Shown here: piece by piece, positions 9,348 to 17,090 of the stretch
Layout of the letters: each line of letters begins with the position of its first letter
Numbering within the stretch: position 1 is the first letter of the stretch
Origin: Actinotalea sp.
Lineage (GTDB): Bacteria; Actinomycetota; Actinomycetes; Actinomycetales; Cellulomonadaceae
Length of the DNA: 17,090 bases
NCBI GenBank assembly: GCA_014360395.1
Contig: JACIXM010000337.1
Location: 1 to 17,090, forward strand
Direction of reading: 5' to 3'
Notes under the pieces: generated by a model
Database searches by the model: none
The model's input: the letters and a program-made list of their open reading frames with translations, nothing else
Told to the model about the DNA's origin: nothing
Position numbers and translations under genes: made by a program

Positions 9348-9376
9348 CCCGGCCTGGCCGACGCCAGGCCGGGTCA
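9345..9376. terminator. Strong hairpin between convergent ABC and SURF1 genes
   Basis: A perfect 14-bp stem (TGACCCGGCCTGGC at 9345-9358, its reverse complement at 9363-9376) with a four-base loop begins on the stop codon of the second ABC gene. There is no U-tract, as in many actinobacterial terminators. Because it is symmetrical and lies between convergent genes it could end transcription from both sides. Confidence 0.7.
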
Positions 9377-9467
9377 CCAGCCCCCGCACTGCGGCTCAGG
9401 CACCTGCCGAACCGGCGACGCGAGGGCGGGACCGAGGTGCTCGTGGCGGCCGAGGCGGCGCGCGTCG

Positions 9468-10316
9468 TCAGCCGTCGGCCGGCTGCTCGTCCTCGACCTG
9501 CTCCTCGGCCTCGGCCCGGGCCTCGTCGCGCACGAGGCGGCTCCAGAGCAGCACCGCGAAGCCGCCGAAGATCCACCACTGCAGGGCGTAGGCGAGGTTC
9601 TGGAGGTTCAGGCCGCCGCCGGGCAGGGTCGGCGGGGGCAGCTGCTCGATGCCGGCGTCGACAGCGCCGGAGACCACCAGGTAGCCCGTGTACATCGGCC
9701 CGCCCCAGGTGTTGACCAGCTGGCCGGGCGCGATCGCAGCGACCTGGCCGTCGGGCAGGTCGGCCCGCTCGAACGACTCCCCCGCCTGGAGGAAGCCCTG
9801 GAGCGTCACGTCGCCGGGGACCGGGGCCGGCGCCGTCGGCTCCGCGACCCAGCCGCGCACGACCGCCAGCACCGCCTCGGCCTCGGCGGGCCCCGCGGCG
9901 CCGTCGTCGGTGACGACGAACCGGTCGAGGACCAGGAAGCCCACCTCACCGGTCGGCCCGACGCGTCCGGGGACGTGCAGCGTGGGGCCGTCGAAGCGTC
10001 CCGTCACCGCGACCTTCGTGCCGACGAGGTCCCCGGGGAACGTCTGCCGTGGCTCGAGGACGTCGCCGAGGTCCGTCGCCGGCGCCTGCTCCTGCTGCGC
10101 GACCCGAGCGGCCTCGTTGATCTGGGCGCGCTCGACGGCGCGGTCGAGCTGCCAGATCCCGAGTCGGGCGCAGACGGCCGCGATGGTGAGGAAGACGACC
10201 AGGAGCGCGAGCATGCGCGGCGTGAGCGCGGCACGGCGGAACATCGCGGGCGTGACCCGGACGACCTCCGGCTCGTCCACCGGCTCGTCCACCCGTTCCT
10301 GCACCTGCTCGGACAC
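9468..10316 (-). CDS. SURF1 family protein (cytochrome oxidase assembly)
   Basis: This 282-residue protein has the SURF1 layout: a first transmembrane helix at about 34-54 running into the conserved LGIWQLDR, a large external domain with VTGRFD and VVRGWV, and a second helix at the end in NLQNLAYALQWWIFGGFAV (237-255). SURF1 proteins help insert haem a into cytochrome aa3 oxidase at the cytoplasmic membrane. Both ends are acidic extensions typical of actinobacterial members. The annotated start is GTG 10316; GAAGGG lies directly against it, too close to act on it, so a second GTG four codons in (10304) may be the real start. It is convergent with the ABC genes and divergent from xfp. No other oxidase genes are in the window. 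Confidence 0.9.
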   Translation of the reverse strand: MSEQVQERVDEPVDEPEVVRVTPAMFRRAALTPRMLALLVVFLTIAAVCARLGIWQLDRAVERAQINEAARVAQQEQAPATDLGDVLEPRQTFPGDLVGTKVAVTGRFDGPTLHVPGRVGPTGEVGFLVLDRFVVTDDGAAGPAEAEAVLAVVRGWVAEPTAPAPVPGDVTLQGFLQAGESFERADLPDGQVAAIAPGQLVNTWGGPMYTGYLVVSGAVDAGIEQLPPPTLPGGGLNLQNLAYALQWWIFGGFAVLLWSRLVRDEARAEAEEQVEDEQPADG

Positions 10317-10408
10317 CCCTTCACGCTACCCGCCCGACGCTGAGGCCCCGACCCCGGGAAACCGTCGCGCCGGGGACCCAGATGTGGTGGGGTGGAGTGC
10401 AGCGACGC

Positions 10409-10441
10409 ACGTCACACCGACGTGGGCGCCTCGCGACGTGA
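10409..10441. promoter_or_regulatory. Three GACGTG half-sites upstream of xfp, possible operator
   Basis: CACGTC (10409-10414) and GACGTG (10420-10425) form a 6-5-6 inverted repeat, and a third GACGTG (10436-10441) follows 16 bases after the second. They lie in the 240-base space between the divergent SURF1 and xfp genes, where control sites for both would be expected. I could not place a convincing -35/-10 pair here. The motif could occur by chance in GC-rich DNA. Confidence 0.3.
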
Positions 10442-10556
10442 GGGGCACACCTCGGGCGCTCGGACCCGGACAATCGTCCCATGTCTGCGTGGTCGGCGGG
10501 CGGCACGCTGCACGCGCGGTGGCCGGGCCGCCGCACCTCGAGCGCAGGAGGAACGC

Positions 10557-13058
10557 ATGTCGTCAGACCGCGCCGTGACCGACCACCCCGGACGGTGGGC
10601 CACCCGCGACGCCGGGCCGCTGGACGAGGCGACCCTGCAGCGCATCGACGCCTGGTGGCGCGCCGCGAACTACCTGTCCGTCGGGCAGATCTACCTGCTC
10701 GACAACCCCCTGCTCGCCGAGCCGCTGCACCGGGACCACGTCAAGCCGCGCCTGCTCGGGCACTGGGGCACGACGCCGGGCCTGACCTTCCTCTACGCGC
10801 ACCTGAACCGCGTCATCGCCGAGCGCTCCCAGCCGACGCTCTACGTCACCGGGCCGGGTCACGGCGGGCCCGGGCTGGTGGCCGCCGCCTACCTCGACGG
10901 CACCTACTCCGAGGTCTACACCGGGATCACGCAGGACTCGGAGGGCATGCGGAAGCTCTTCCGCCAGTTCTCCTTCCCCGGCGGCATCCCCAGCCATGTC
11001 GCGCCGGAGACGCCCGGGTCCATCCACGAGGGCGGGGAGCTCGGGTACGCCCTCTCGCACGCCTACGGGGCCGCGTTCGACAACCCGGACCTGCTCGTGG
11101 CGGCCGTCGTCGGCGACGGCGAGGCGGAGACCGGGCCGCTGGCGACCAGCTGGCACTCCAACAAGTTCGTCGACCCGCTGTCCGACGGCGTCGTGCTGCC
11201 GATCCTGCACCTCAACGGGTACAAGATCGCCAACCCCACGGTGCTGGCCCGGATCCCCGAGGGGGAGCTGCTGGACCTCATGCGCGGCTACGGGCACACC
11301 CCCTACGTCGTCTCCGGCGGCTTCGACGGCGAGGACCCGATCCACGTGCACCGCCGCATGGCGGAGGTCCTGGACCAGGTCATGGACCAGATCGCCGAGA
11401 TCAAGCAGGCCGCGCGCGAGGGACGGCTGGAGGGCCGTCCCACGTGGCCGATGATCATCCTGCGGACGCCGAAGGGCTGGACCTGCCCGCCGGTCATCGA
11501 CGGCAAGCAGGTCGAGGACTCCTGGCGCTCCCACCAGGTCCCGCTGGCCAGCGCCCGGGACACCGACGAGCACCTCCAGGTGCTCCAGGAGTGGCTGACG
11601 TCCTACCGGCCCGAGGAGCTGTTCGACGCCACCGGCCGGCTCCAGGACGACATCGCCGGCCTCGCTCCGGCCGGCGCGCTGCGGATGAGCGCCACGCCGC
11701 ACGCGAACGGCGGCCTGCTCCTGCGGGACCTCCAGCTGCCCGACTTCCGTGAGCTCGCGATCGACGTCGAGGCCCCCGGCGCCACGATCGCCGAGGCGAC
11801 CAAGGTCCTCGGCGAGTGGCTCGCACGCGTCGTCGAGGCCAACCCCGACAACTTCCGGATCGTCGGGCCGGACGAGACCGCCTCGAACCGGCTGCAGGCG
11901 GTTTTCGGGGTCACGGACAAGGCGTGGAACGCCGAGCTCCTGCCCGGCGACGACAACCTCGCCCGCGCCGGTCGAGTCCTGGAGATGCTCTCGGAGCACC
12001 AGTGCCAGGGCTGGCTCGAGGGATACCTGCTGACCGGCCGGCACGGCCTGTTCAGCTGCTACGAGGCGTTCATCCACATCGTCGACTCGATGTTCAACCA
12101 GCACGCCAAGTGGCTCAAGGTCACCCGGGAGATCCCGTGGCGGCGGCCCATCGCGTCGTTGAACTACCTGCTCACCTCGCACGTGTGGCGCCAGGACCAC
12201 AACGGCTTCTCCCACCAGGACCCCGGCTTCATCGACCACGTCGTCAACAAGAAGGCCGAGATCGTCCGGGTCTACCTGCCGCCGGACGCCAACACCCTGC
12301 TGGTCACCTACGACCACTGCCTGCGCAGCCGCGACCTCGTCAACGTCGTCGTCGCGGGCAAGCAGCCCGGCCCCACGTTCCTCACCATGGACGAGGCCGT
12401 GGCGCACTGCGCCCGGGGCGTGGGCATCTGGGAGTGGGCCGGCACCGAGGAGCGCGGGGAGGACCCCGACGTCGTCCTGGGCTGCGCCGGTGACGTCCCG
12501 ACCCTCGAGGTCCTCGCGGCGGCGGACCTCCTGCGCCGGCACCTGCCGGACCTCAACGTCCGCGTGGTGAACGTCGTGGACCTCATGCGTCTGCAGGACG
12601 AGCGGGAGCACCCGCACGGGCTCAGCGACCGCGAGTTCGACACGATCTTCACGCCGGACAAGCCGATCCTGTTCGCCTACCACGGCTACCCGTGGCTCAT
12701 CCACCGCCTCACGTACCGCCGTACGGGCCACCACAACCTGCACGTGCGCGGCTACAAGGAGGAGGGCACGACGACGACGCCCTTCGACATGGTCATGCTC
12801 AACGACCTGGACCGGTACCGCCTCGTCATGGACGTCATCGACCGGGTTCCGCACCTGGGCACGCGCGCCGCGGAGCTGCGCCAGGAGATGGCCGACGCGC
12901 GGCTGCGCGCCCGCCAGTGGACGCGGGAGCACGGCGAGGACATCCCGGAGGTGCGCGACTGGGTGTGGCCGGACGTCGGCGAGACCGGCACGGCCACCGG
13001 CGGACCGCAGGCCAACCGCCTCTCCGGCGCCGCGACGACAGGTGGCGACAACGAGTGA
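10557..13058 (+). CDS. xfp: Xylulose-5-P / fructose-6-P phosphoketolase
   Basis: This 833-residue thiamine-diphosphate enzyme splits xylulose-5-phosphate (and in dual-specific members fructose-6-phosphate) with phosphate into acetyl-phosphate plus glyceraldehyde-3-phosphate or erythrose-4-phosphate. The start ATG follows AGGAGG at 10546-10551. The family's GPGHGGPG (99-106) is present. The cofactor and magnesium motif is [19 protein letters not shown] from 186, continuing to NGYKIANPT (220-228). The middle part ([13 protein letters not shown], then [19 protein letters not shown]) and C-terminal part ([13 protein letters not shown]) follow the family order; length is usual (about 790-830). The dual or single substrate range cannot be read from sequence. 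It is followed on the same strand by pta and ackA, which use its product. Confidence 0.96.
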   Translation: MSSDRAVTDHPGRWATRDAGPLDEATLQRIDAWWRAANYLSVGQIYLLDNPLLAEPLHRDHVKPRLLGHWGTTPGLTFLYAHLNRVIAERSQPTLYVTGPGHGGPGLVAAAYLDGTYSEVYTGITQDSEGMRKLFRQFSFPGGIPSHVAPETPGSIHEGGELGYALSHAYGAAFDNPDLLVAAVVGDGEAETGPLATSWHSNKFVDPLSDGVVLPILHLNGYKIANPTVLARIPEGELLDLMRGYGHTPYVVSGGFDGEDPIHVHRRMAEVLDQVMDQIAEIKQAAREGRLEGRPTWPMIILRTPKGWTCPPVIDGKQVEDSWRSHQVPLASARDTDEHLQVLQEWLTSYRPEELFDATGRLQDDIAGLAPAGALRMSATPHANGGLLLRDLQLPDFRELAIDVEAPGATIAEATKVLGEWLARVVEANPDNFRIVGPDETASNRLQAVFGVTDKAWNAELLPGDDNLARAGRVLEMLSEHQCQGWLEGYLLTGRHGLFSCYEAFIHIVDSMFNQHAKWLKVTREIPWRRPIASLNYLLTSHVWRQDHNGFSHQDPGFIDHVVNKKAEIVRVYLPPDANTLLVTYDHCLRSRDLVNVVVAGKQPGPTFLTMDEAVAHCARGVGIWEWAGTEERGEDPDVVLGCAGDVPTLEVLAAADLLRRHLPDLNVRVVNVVDLMRLQDEREHPHGLSDREFDTIFTPDKPILFAYHGYPWLIHRLTYRRTGHHNLHVRGYKEEGTTTTPFDMVMLNDLDRYRLVMDVIDRVPHLGTRAAELRQEMADARLRARQWTREHGEDIPEVRDWVWPDVGETGTATGGPQANRLSGAATTGGDNE

Positions 13059-13195
13059 CGCGGCCGACGACGGCGCCGGCTGCACCCCCTGCGCCGGCGG
13101 GACCGGCCGTGGCGAGCCTCACGCCGCCCCGGCTGGCCTCGACCGCCGTCGGCTTGTGAAGATCGACTGAGACACCGAGAGCGAGGAGCGGACGC

Positions 13196-15304
13196 GTGGC
13201 GCGCAGCATCTACATCACCTCGGCCGAGGGCGACACGGGCAAGTCGACGATCGCCCTGGGGGTGGTGGACCTGCTGTCCCGCACCGTCCAACGCGTCGGC
13301 GTCTTCCGTCCGGTCGCCCGCTCGACCACCCAGTCCGACTACGTCCTGGAGCTGCTGCTCGCGCACGACGGCGTCGACCTCACCTACGAGGAGTGCGTCG
13401 GCACGACGTACGACGACGTCCACGCGGACCCCGAGGCGGCGCTGGCGCGGATCGTGAGCCGCTACCACGAGGTCGAGCGGCGCAGCGACGTCGTCGTCAT
13501 CGTCGGGACCGACTACACCGACGTGGCCGGCGCCACCGAGCTGTCCTACAACGCGCGGATCGCCGCGAACCTCGGTGCGCCCGTGCTCGCCGTCGTCCGG
13601 GGCGTGGACCGCAGCCCGGAGGAGGTCCGCCAGGTCGCGGACGTCATGGTGGGCGAGCTGCGGGCGCACCACGCCGAGGTGCTCGGCGTGGTGGCCAACC
13701 GGTGCGCGCCGGAGCAGGTCGTCCACATCCGCAAGGCCCTGCTCGGCAACGACCGTGCCGCCTGGGCGCTGCCGGAGGACACGCTGCTCAGCGCCCCGAC
13801 GGTGCGTCAGCTCATGGAGGCCGTCGGCGGGCGGCTCGAGGTCGGCGACGAGGAGCTGCTCTCCCGCGAGGCGCTCGACCTGCTCGTCGGCGCGATGTCG
13901 GTGGAGCACCTGCTCGACAAGCTCACCGACGGCGCCGTCATCATCACCCCCGGTGACCGCTCCGACGTGCTGCTGGGCCTCCTCATGGCGCACGCCGCCG
14001 AGGGCTTCCCGTCCCTGGCCGGCGTGATCCTCAACGGCGGCTTCTACCCCCCGCCGGTCATCGCCCGGCTGGTGGGCGGCCTGGGCCAGCGCCTGCCGAT
14101 CATCCGGACGGACCTCGGGACGTTCCGCTCCGCCAACGCCGCGGCGGGCACGCGGGGCCGGCTCACGGCGGACTCCCAGCGCAAGGTCGACACGGCGCTG
14201 GCGCTGTTCGAGCGGCATGTCGCCGGCGAGCAGCTGCTCGCGCGCCTGGACGTCGCCCGTCCGTCGGTCGTCACGCCGCTGATGTTCGAGTACGAGCTGC
14301 TGGCCAGGGCTCGCGGTGACCGCAAGCACATCGTGCTCCCGGAGGGGAACGACGACCGCATCCTGCGCGCCGCGAGCACGCTCCTGCAGCGCGGCGTGGC
14401 CGAGCTGACGATCCTCGGCAACGAGGTGACGATCCGTGCCCGGGCCACCGAGCTCGGCCTCGACATCACCGACGCCACGATCATCGACCCCCACGACGGC
14501 GAGCTCCACGAGCGCTTCGCCGCCGAGTACGCCGAGCTGCGCAAGCACAAGGGCATGACGGTCGAGCGGGCGCGGGAGATCGTCAGCTCCGTGTCCTACT
14601 TCGGCACGATGATGGTGCAGCTCGGGCTCGCCGACGGCATGGTCTCCGGCGCCGTCCACACGACCGCGCACACCATCAAGCCGGCGTTCGAGATCATCAA
14701 GACGGTCCCGGACACGTCGATCGTCTCCAGCGTCTTCCTCATGTGCCTGGAGGACCGGGTGCTCGTCTACGGCGACGCCGCGGTGAACCCGGACCCGACC
14801 GCCGAGCAGCTCGCCGACATCGCGATCTCCTCGGCGGAGACGGCCGCGCAGTTCGGCATCGAGCCGCGCATCGCGATGCTGTCCTACTCGACCGGCGAGT
14901 CCGGCACCGGGCCGGACGTGGAGAAGGTGCGCCAGGCGACGGCGCTGGTCCGCGAGCGCCGACCGGACCTGGACGTCGAGGGGCCCATCCAGTACGACGC
15001 GGCGGTCGACGCCTCGGTCGCGAAGACGAAGATGCCCGACTCCACCGTGGCGGGCCGGGCGACGGTGTTCATCTTCCCGGACCTCAACACGGGCAACAAC
15101 ACCTACAAGGCCGTGCAGCGGTCCGCCGGTGCCGTCGCGATCGGCCCGGTGCTCCAGGGCCTGCGCAAGCCGGTCAACGACCTGTCCCGCGGCGCGCTCG
15201 TGCAGGACATCGTCAACACGGTGGCCATCACCGCGATCCAGGCGCAGGCGCTGACCGACGGCGCGGCGTCCACCACCACCGAGACCCAGGGAGCCGCCCG
15301 GTGA
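13196..15304 (+). CDS. pta: Phosphate acetyltransferase, long bidomain form
   Basis: This 702-residue enzyme interconverts acetyl-phosphate plus CoA with acetyl-CoA plus phosphate. The start is GTG 13196 after GAGGAG (13183-13188). Residues 1-220 form a BioD-like P-loop domain (SAEGDTGKST, Lys16), followed by a DRTGG-type domain (about 225-335), both typical of the long E. coli-like Pta. The catalytic PTA_PTB domain begins near 370 (KHIVLPEGNDDRILRAA), with SYSTGESGTG (563-572) and FPDLNTGNNTYKAVQR (627-642), then GPVLQGLRKPVNDLSRG. Length matches E. coli Pta (about 714). It begins 137 bases after xfp and overlaps ackA by four bases, so Pta and AckA are almost surely made together. The N-terminal domain in relatives is regulatory. 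Confidence 0.96.
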   Translation: MARSIYITSAEGDTGKSTIALGVVDLLSRTVQRVGVFRPVARSTTQSDYVLELLLAHDGVDLTYEECVGTTYDDVHADPEAALARIVSRYHEVERRSDVVVIVGTDYTDVAGATELSYNARIAANLGAPVLAVVRGVDRSPEEVRQVADVMVGELRAHHAEVLGVVANRCAPEQVVHIRKALLGNDRAAWALPEDTLLSAPTVRQLMEAVGGRLEVGDEELLSREALDLLVGAMSVEHLLDKLTDGAVIITPGDRSDVLLGLLMAHAAEGFPSLAGVILNGGFYPPPVIARLVGGLGQRLPIIRTDLGTFRSANAAAGTRGRLTADSQRKVDTALALFERHVAGEQLLARLDVARPSVVTPLMFEYELLARARGDRKHIVLPEGNDDRILRAASTLLQRGVAELTILGNEVTIRARATELGLDITDATIIDPHDGELHERFAAEYAELRKHKGMTVERAREIVSSVSYFGTMMVQLGLADGMVSGAVHTTAHTIKPAFEIIKTVPDTSIVSSVFLMCLEDRVLVYGDAAVNPDPTAEQLADIAISSAETAAQFGIEPRIAMLSYSTGESGTGPDVEKVRQATALVRERRPDLDVEGPIQYDAAVDASVAKTKMPDSTVAGRATVFIFPDLNTGNNTYKAVQRSAGAVAIGPVLQGLRKPVNDLSRGALVQDIVNTVAITAIQAQALTDGAASTTTETQGAAR

Positions 15305-16494
15305 ACCACGTCCTCGTCCTCAACTCCGGCTCGTCGTCGATCAAGTACCAGGTCGTCGACGTGTCGACCGGCGAGGCCGTGGCCTCCGGGCTCGTCGAGC
15401 GGATCGGGGAGGCCGAGGGCGTGCTGCGGCACGACGGCCCGTCCGGCCGGACCGAGCGCACCCAGGTGATCTCCGACCACACCGCCGGCGTCCGGGCCGT
15501 GCTCGACCTGTTCGACGAGGTCGGCCCGTCCCTGGCCGAGCTGGGGATCGCCGCCGTCGGGCACCGCGTCGTCCAGGGCGGCGACCGGTTCACCGAGCCG
15601 ACGCTCGTGGACGACGACGTCGAGGCGGCCATCGAGGAGCTCTCGCCCCTGGCGCCGCTGCACAACCCGCCGAACCTCGCCGGCATCCGCGCGGCCCGGA
15701 CGGCGTTCCCGGACCTGCCGCACGTGGCGGTCTTCGACACGGCGTTCCACCACACCCTGCCGCCGGAGGCCTACACCTACGCGATCGACCGGGAGACGGC
15801 CCGGGCGTACGGGATCCGCCGCTACGGCTTCCACGGCACGTCGCACGCGTACGTCTCGCGTCGCGCGGCGGCGATGCTGGGCAAGGACCCGGCCGACGTC
15901 AACGTCATCGTGGCGCACCTCGGCAACGGCGCGTCGATCACCGCGGTCGAGGGCGGCTGCTCGGTGGAGACCTCGATGGGTCTGACGCCGCTGGAGGGCC
16001 TGGTCATGGGCACCCGCTCCGGCGACGTCGACCCTGCCGTGATCTTCCACCTCCAACGCGTCGGGGGGATGAGCACGGACGACATCGACACGCTGCTCAA
16101 CCGGCGGTCGGGGCTCCTGGGTCTCGCCGGGGCGAACGACCTGCGCGACGTGCACACGGCGATCGGCAACGGCGACGAGGACGCCGCGCTGGCGCTGGAG
16201 GTGTACTGCCACCGGTTGCGGCACTACATCGGCGCGTACTACGCCCAGCTCGGCCGGGTGGACGCCATCGCCTTCACCGCGGGCGTCGGGGAGAACGACG
16301 ACGTCGTCCGGCTCGAGTCCCTCAGCGGCCTGGAGCGCCTGGGCATCGCCGTGGACCCGGAGCGCAACGAGGGGCGCAAGAAGACCGAGACGGTCATCTC
16401 CCCCGACGACGCCGAGGTGGCGGTCCTCGTCATCCCCACCAACGAGGAGCTCGAGATCGCCCAGCAGACGCTGGCGGTCGTCCGGGGCGGCTGA
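15301..16494 (+). CDS. ackA: Acetate kinase
   Basis: This 397-residue enzyme converts acetyl-phosphate and ADP to acetate and ATP, reversibly. GTG 15301 overlaps the pta stop in a GTGA and has AGGGAG (15288-15293) in front. The active-site residues known from Methanosarcina acetate kinase all align with an offset of about two: Asn8 (LNSGSSSIKY), Arg89 (GHRVVQGG), Asp146 (FDTAFHHTLP), His178 (GFHGTSHAYV), Arg239 (MGTRSGDVDP) and Glu382 (TNEELEI). Length and motif order are those of the family, with no sign of damage. Downstream of phosphoketolase it provides the ATP-yielding end of the bypass; working in reverse with Pta it would allow acetate uptake. Confidence 0.97.
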   Translation: MNHVLVLNSGSSSIKYQVVDVSTGEAVASGLVERIGEAEGVLRHDGPSGRTERTQVISDHTAGVRAVLDLFDEVGPSLAELGIAAVGHRVVQGGDRFTEPTLVDDDVEAAIEELSPLAPLHNPPNLAGIRAARTAFPDLPHVAVFDTAFHHTLPPEAYTYAIDRETARAYGIRRYGFHGTSHAYVSRRAAAMLGKDPADVNVIVAHLGNGASITAVEGGCSVETSMGLTPLEGLVMGTRSGDVDPAVIFHLQRVGGMSTDDIDTLLNRRSGLLGLAGANDLRDVHTAIGNGDEDAALALEVYCHRLRHYIGAYYAQLGRVDAIAFTAGVGENDDVVRLESLSGLERLGIAVDPERNEGRKKTETVISPDDAEVAVLVIPTNEELEIAQQTLAVVRGG

Positions 16495-16507
16495 GCGCGG
16501 CGCGGCG

Positions 16508-16536
16508 TCGGTGCCGAGCGTCCGCACTGGCGCCGA
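16508..16536 (+). terminator. Possible terminator after ackA
   Basis: TCGGTGCC (16508-16515) can pair with GGCGCCGA (16529-16536), eight pairs with one G-U and a 13-base loop, starting 14 bases after the ackA stop. A second, bulged hairpin is possible at about 16554-16577. Neither has a U-tract. The place is right for ending the xfp-pta-ackA transcript, but the stems are modest. Confidence 0.35.
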
Positions 16537-16590
16537 GGTCGATGACCCGGGTTGGTGGGCGGTGAACGCCGCCACCCCCAGCTAGCGGCG

Positions 16591-16806
16591 TCAGTGACGC
16601 GGCTCCTGGCGGACGCCCGTGTCGTGCTCACCCGTCGGGGCGGCTCGTCGCCCGTCGGCATGCCGTGTTCGCCAGAGCCACCACAACGTCGTCAGGGACC
16701 CACCCACAGCGCCGGTGAAGGTCCACCAGTTCTCCAGCCAGACCGAGATCCCGCCGACCACGACGGCAAGGAGTACAGCCGCACCTGCTCGTTCGGTCCT
16801 CGTCAC
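16591..16806 (-). CDS. Possible 71-residue two-helix membrane protein
   Basis: From GTG 16806 (with CGGAG a few bases upstream) the frame gives 71 residues: VTRTERAGAAVLLAVVVGG, then ISVWLENWWTF, then GAVGGSLTTLWWLWRTRHA and a charged tail. Two hydrophobic segments (about 7-24 and 30-46) flank a short Trp-rich turn, followed by a basic anchor, which looks like a real small membrane protein rather than a chance frame. The same frame is open further upstream to 16986, but that part is Cys/Arg/Pro-rich and crosses a hairpin, so the shorter version is preferred. It is convergent with ackA. I recognise no family; function unknown. Confidence 0.5.
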   Translation of the reverse strand: MTRTERAGAAVLLAVVVGGISVWLENWWTFTGAVGGSLTTLWWLWRTRHADGRRAAPTGEHDTGVRQEPRH

Positions 16807-17090
16807 TGGCTCCGGCCCTTCGTACGAGCAGCGGTCTTCGGGACGCCCTGCGCGGGCGGCGGTCGTGGCCACCGTGCCGGGCGGCCTCCCGTTCGTCCGT
16901 CGCAGCGGTGAAGGACCCCCTGGGGTGCCGGCTGTGCAGCAGCACGCCGCACAGCCGTGCGCAGCATTCAGATCATGCAGGCCCATGGTGACGGGTTCCC
17001 GTTCGATGGGACCGTCGACGCGCCGCGAGCCTGCGGCTGCGCACCGACGAGCGTCGAGCGCGGTCGAGCTCAGGATCGCTGTGGTCCACT
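16807..17090. other. Right-edge stretch with a hairpin and no clear gene
   Basis: A perfect 9-bp stem (CGGCTGTGC at 16929-16937, GCACAGCCG at 16949-16957) with an 11-base loop is the main structure; just before it ACCCC and GGGGT form a tight dyad. It would lie in the upstream region of the small minus-strand gene. From ATG 16985 one plus-strand frame is open to the window edge (ending ELRIAVVH) but is Arg/Ala/Ser-rich, without a ribosome site or family match, so I do not call it a gene. A gene may start just beyond the edge. Confidence 0.35.

Noticed and set aside
5771..9389. Long minus-strand open frames opposite the two ABC genes
   Set aside because: Low-complexity antisense frames in high-GC DNA; the ABC genes have clear motifs on the plus strand.
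10359..10383. CCCCGG / CCGGGG hairpin upstream of xfp as a terminator or riboswitch stem
   Set aside because: Six GC pairs with a 12-base loop are expected by chance at this GC content, and no gene ends here on either strand.
10563..14671. Long minus-strand open frames opposite xfp and pta
   Set aside because: Composition is typical of antisense of G/C-ending codons; no domains, no ribosome sites, and the plus-strand enzymes are unmistakable.
16991..17013. T-arm-like GTTCGAT with short flanking complements, suggesting a tRNA
   Set aside because: Only a four-base stem forms and no acceptor, D or anticodon arm can be found around it.

Overview
The window comes from a high-GC Actinomycetota chromosome. 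Core genes use almost only G/C-ending codons, several start with GTG, and the gene set (DUF3817 protein, SURF1, bidomain Pta, phosphoketolase) fits Micrococcales, perhaps a Cellulomonas-like organism. The genus is inference only. No rRNA, tRNA, CRISPR array or intact insertion sequence was seen.

Layout. (a) Bases 1-2990 are an accessory segment with visibly more A/T-ending codons than the rest. It holds the C-terminal end of a large SNF2-type helicase with a DUF3883 nuclease-like domain, a two-gene toxin-antitoxin module (excisionase-type HTH protein plus PIN ribonuclease) behind its own promoter and operator-like dyad, and about 500 bp without a recognisable gene. It stops exactly at the 3' end of guaA, a known integration hotspot for genomic islands. 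(b) Bases 2991-5600, minus strand: a DUF3817 membrane protein, a second small membrane protein that appears frameshifted in a G7 run, and guaA (GMP synthase), probably co-transcribed. (c) Bases 5798-9347, plus strand: two overlapping ABC half-exporters. The first has lost nearly all ATP-site residues except LSGGQ; the second keeps them all but has lost LSGGQ, so together they can build only one complete ATP site. A strong hairpin ends this unit and faces the convergent SURF1 gene (9468-10316, minus). (d) Bases 10557-16494, plus strand: phosphoketolase (xfp), phosphate acetyltransferase (pta) and acetate kinase (ackA). Xfp cleaves sugar phosphates to acetyl-phosphate, AckA turns this into acetate and ATP, and Pta turns it into acetyl-CoA, giving a bifid-shunt-type bypass. 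(e) Bases 16495-17090: a possible 71-residue two-helix membrane protein on the minus strand, a hairpin, and no clear gene up to the edge.

The points most worth a second look are the guaA-adjacent defence-like cargo, which probably continues left of the window, the extreme asymmetry of the ABC pair, and the G7 frameshift upstream of guaA. I found no convincing evidence of an entirely new system inside these 17 kb.
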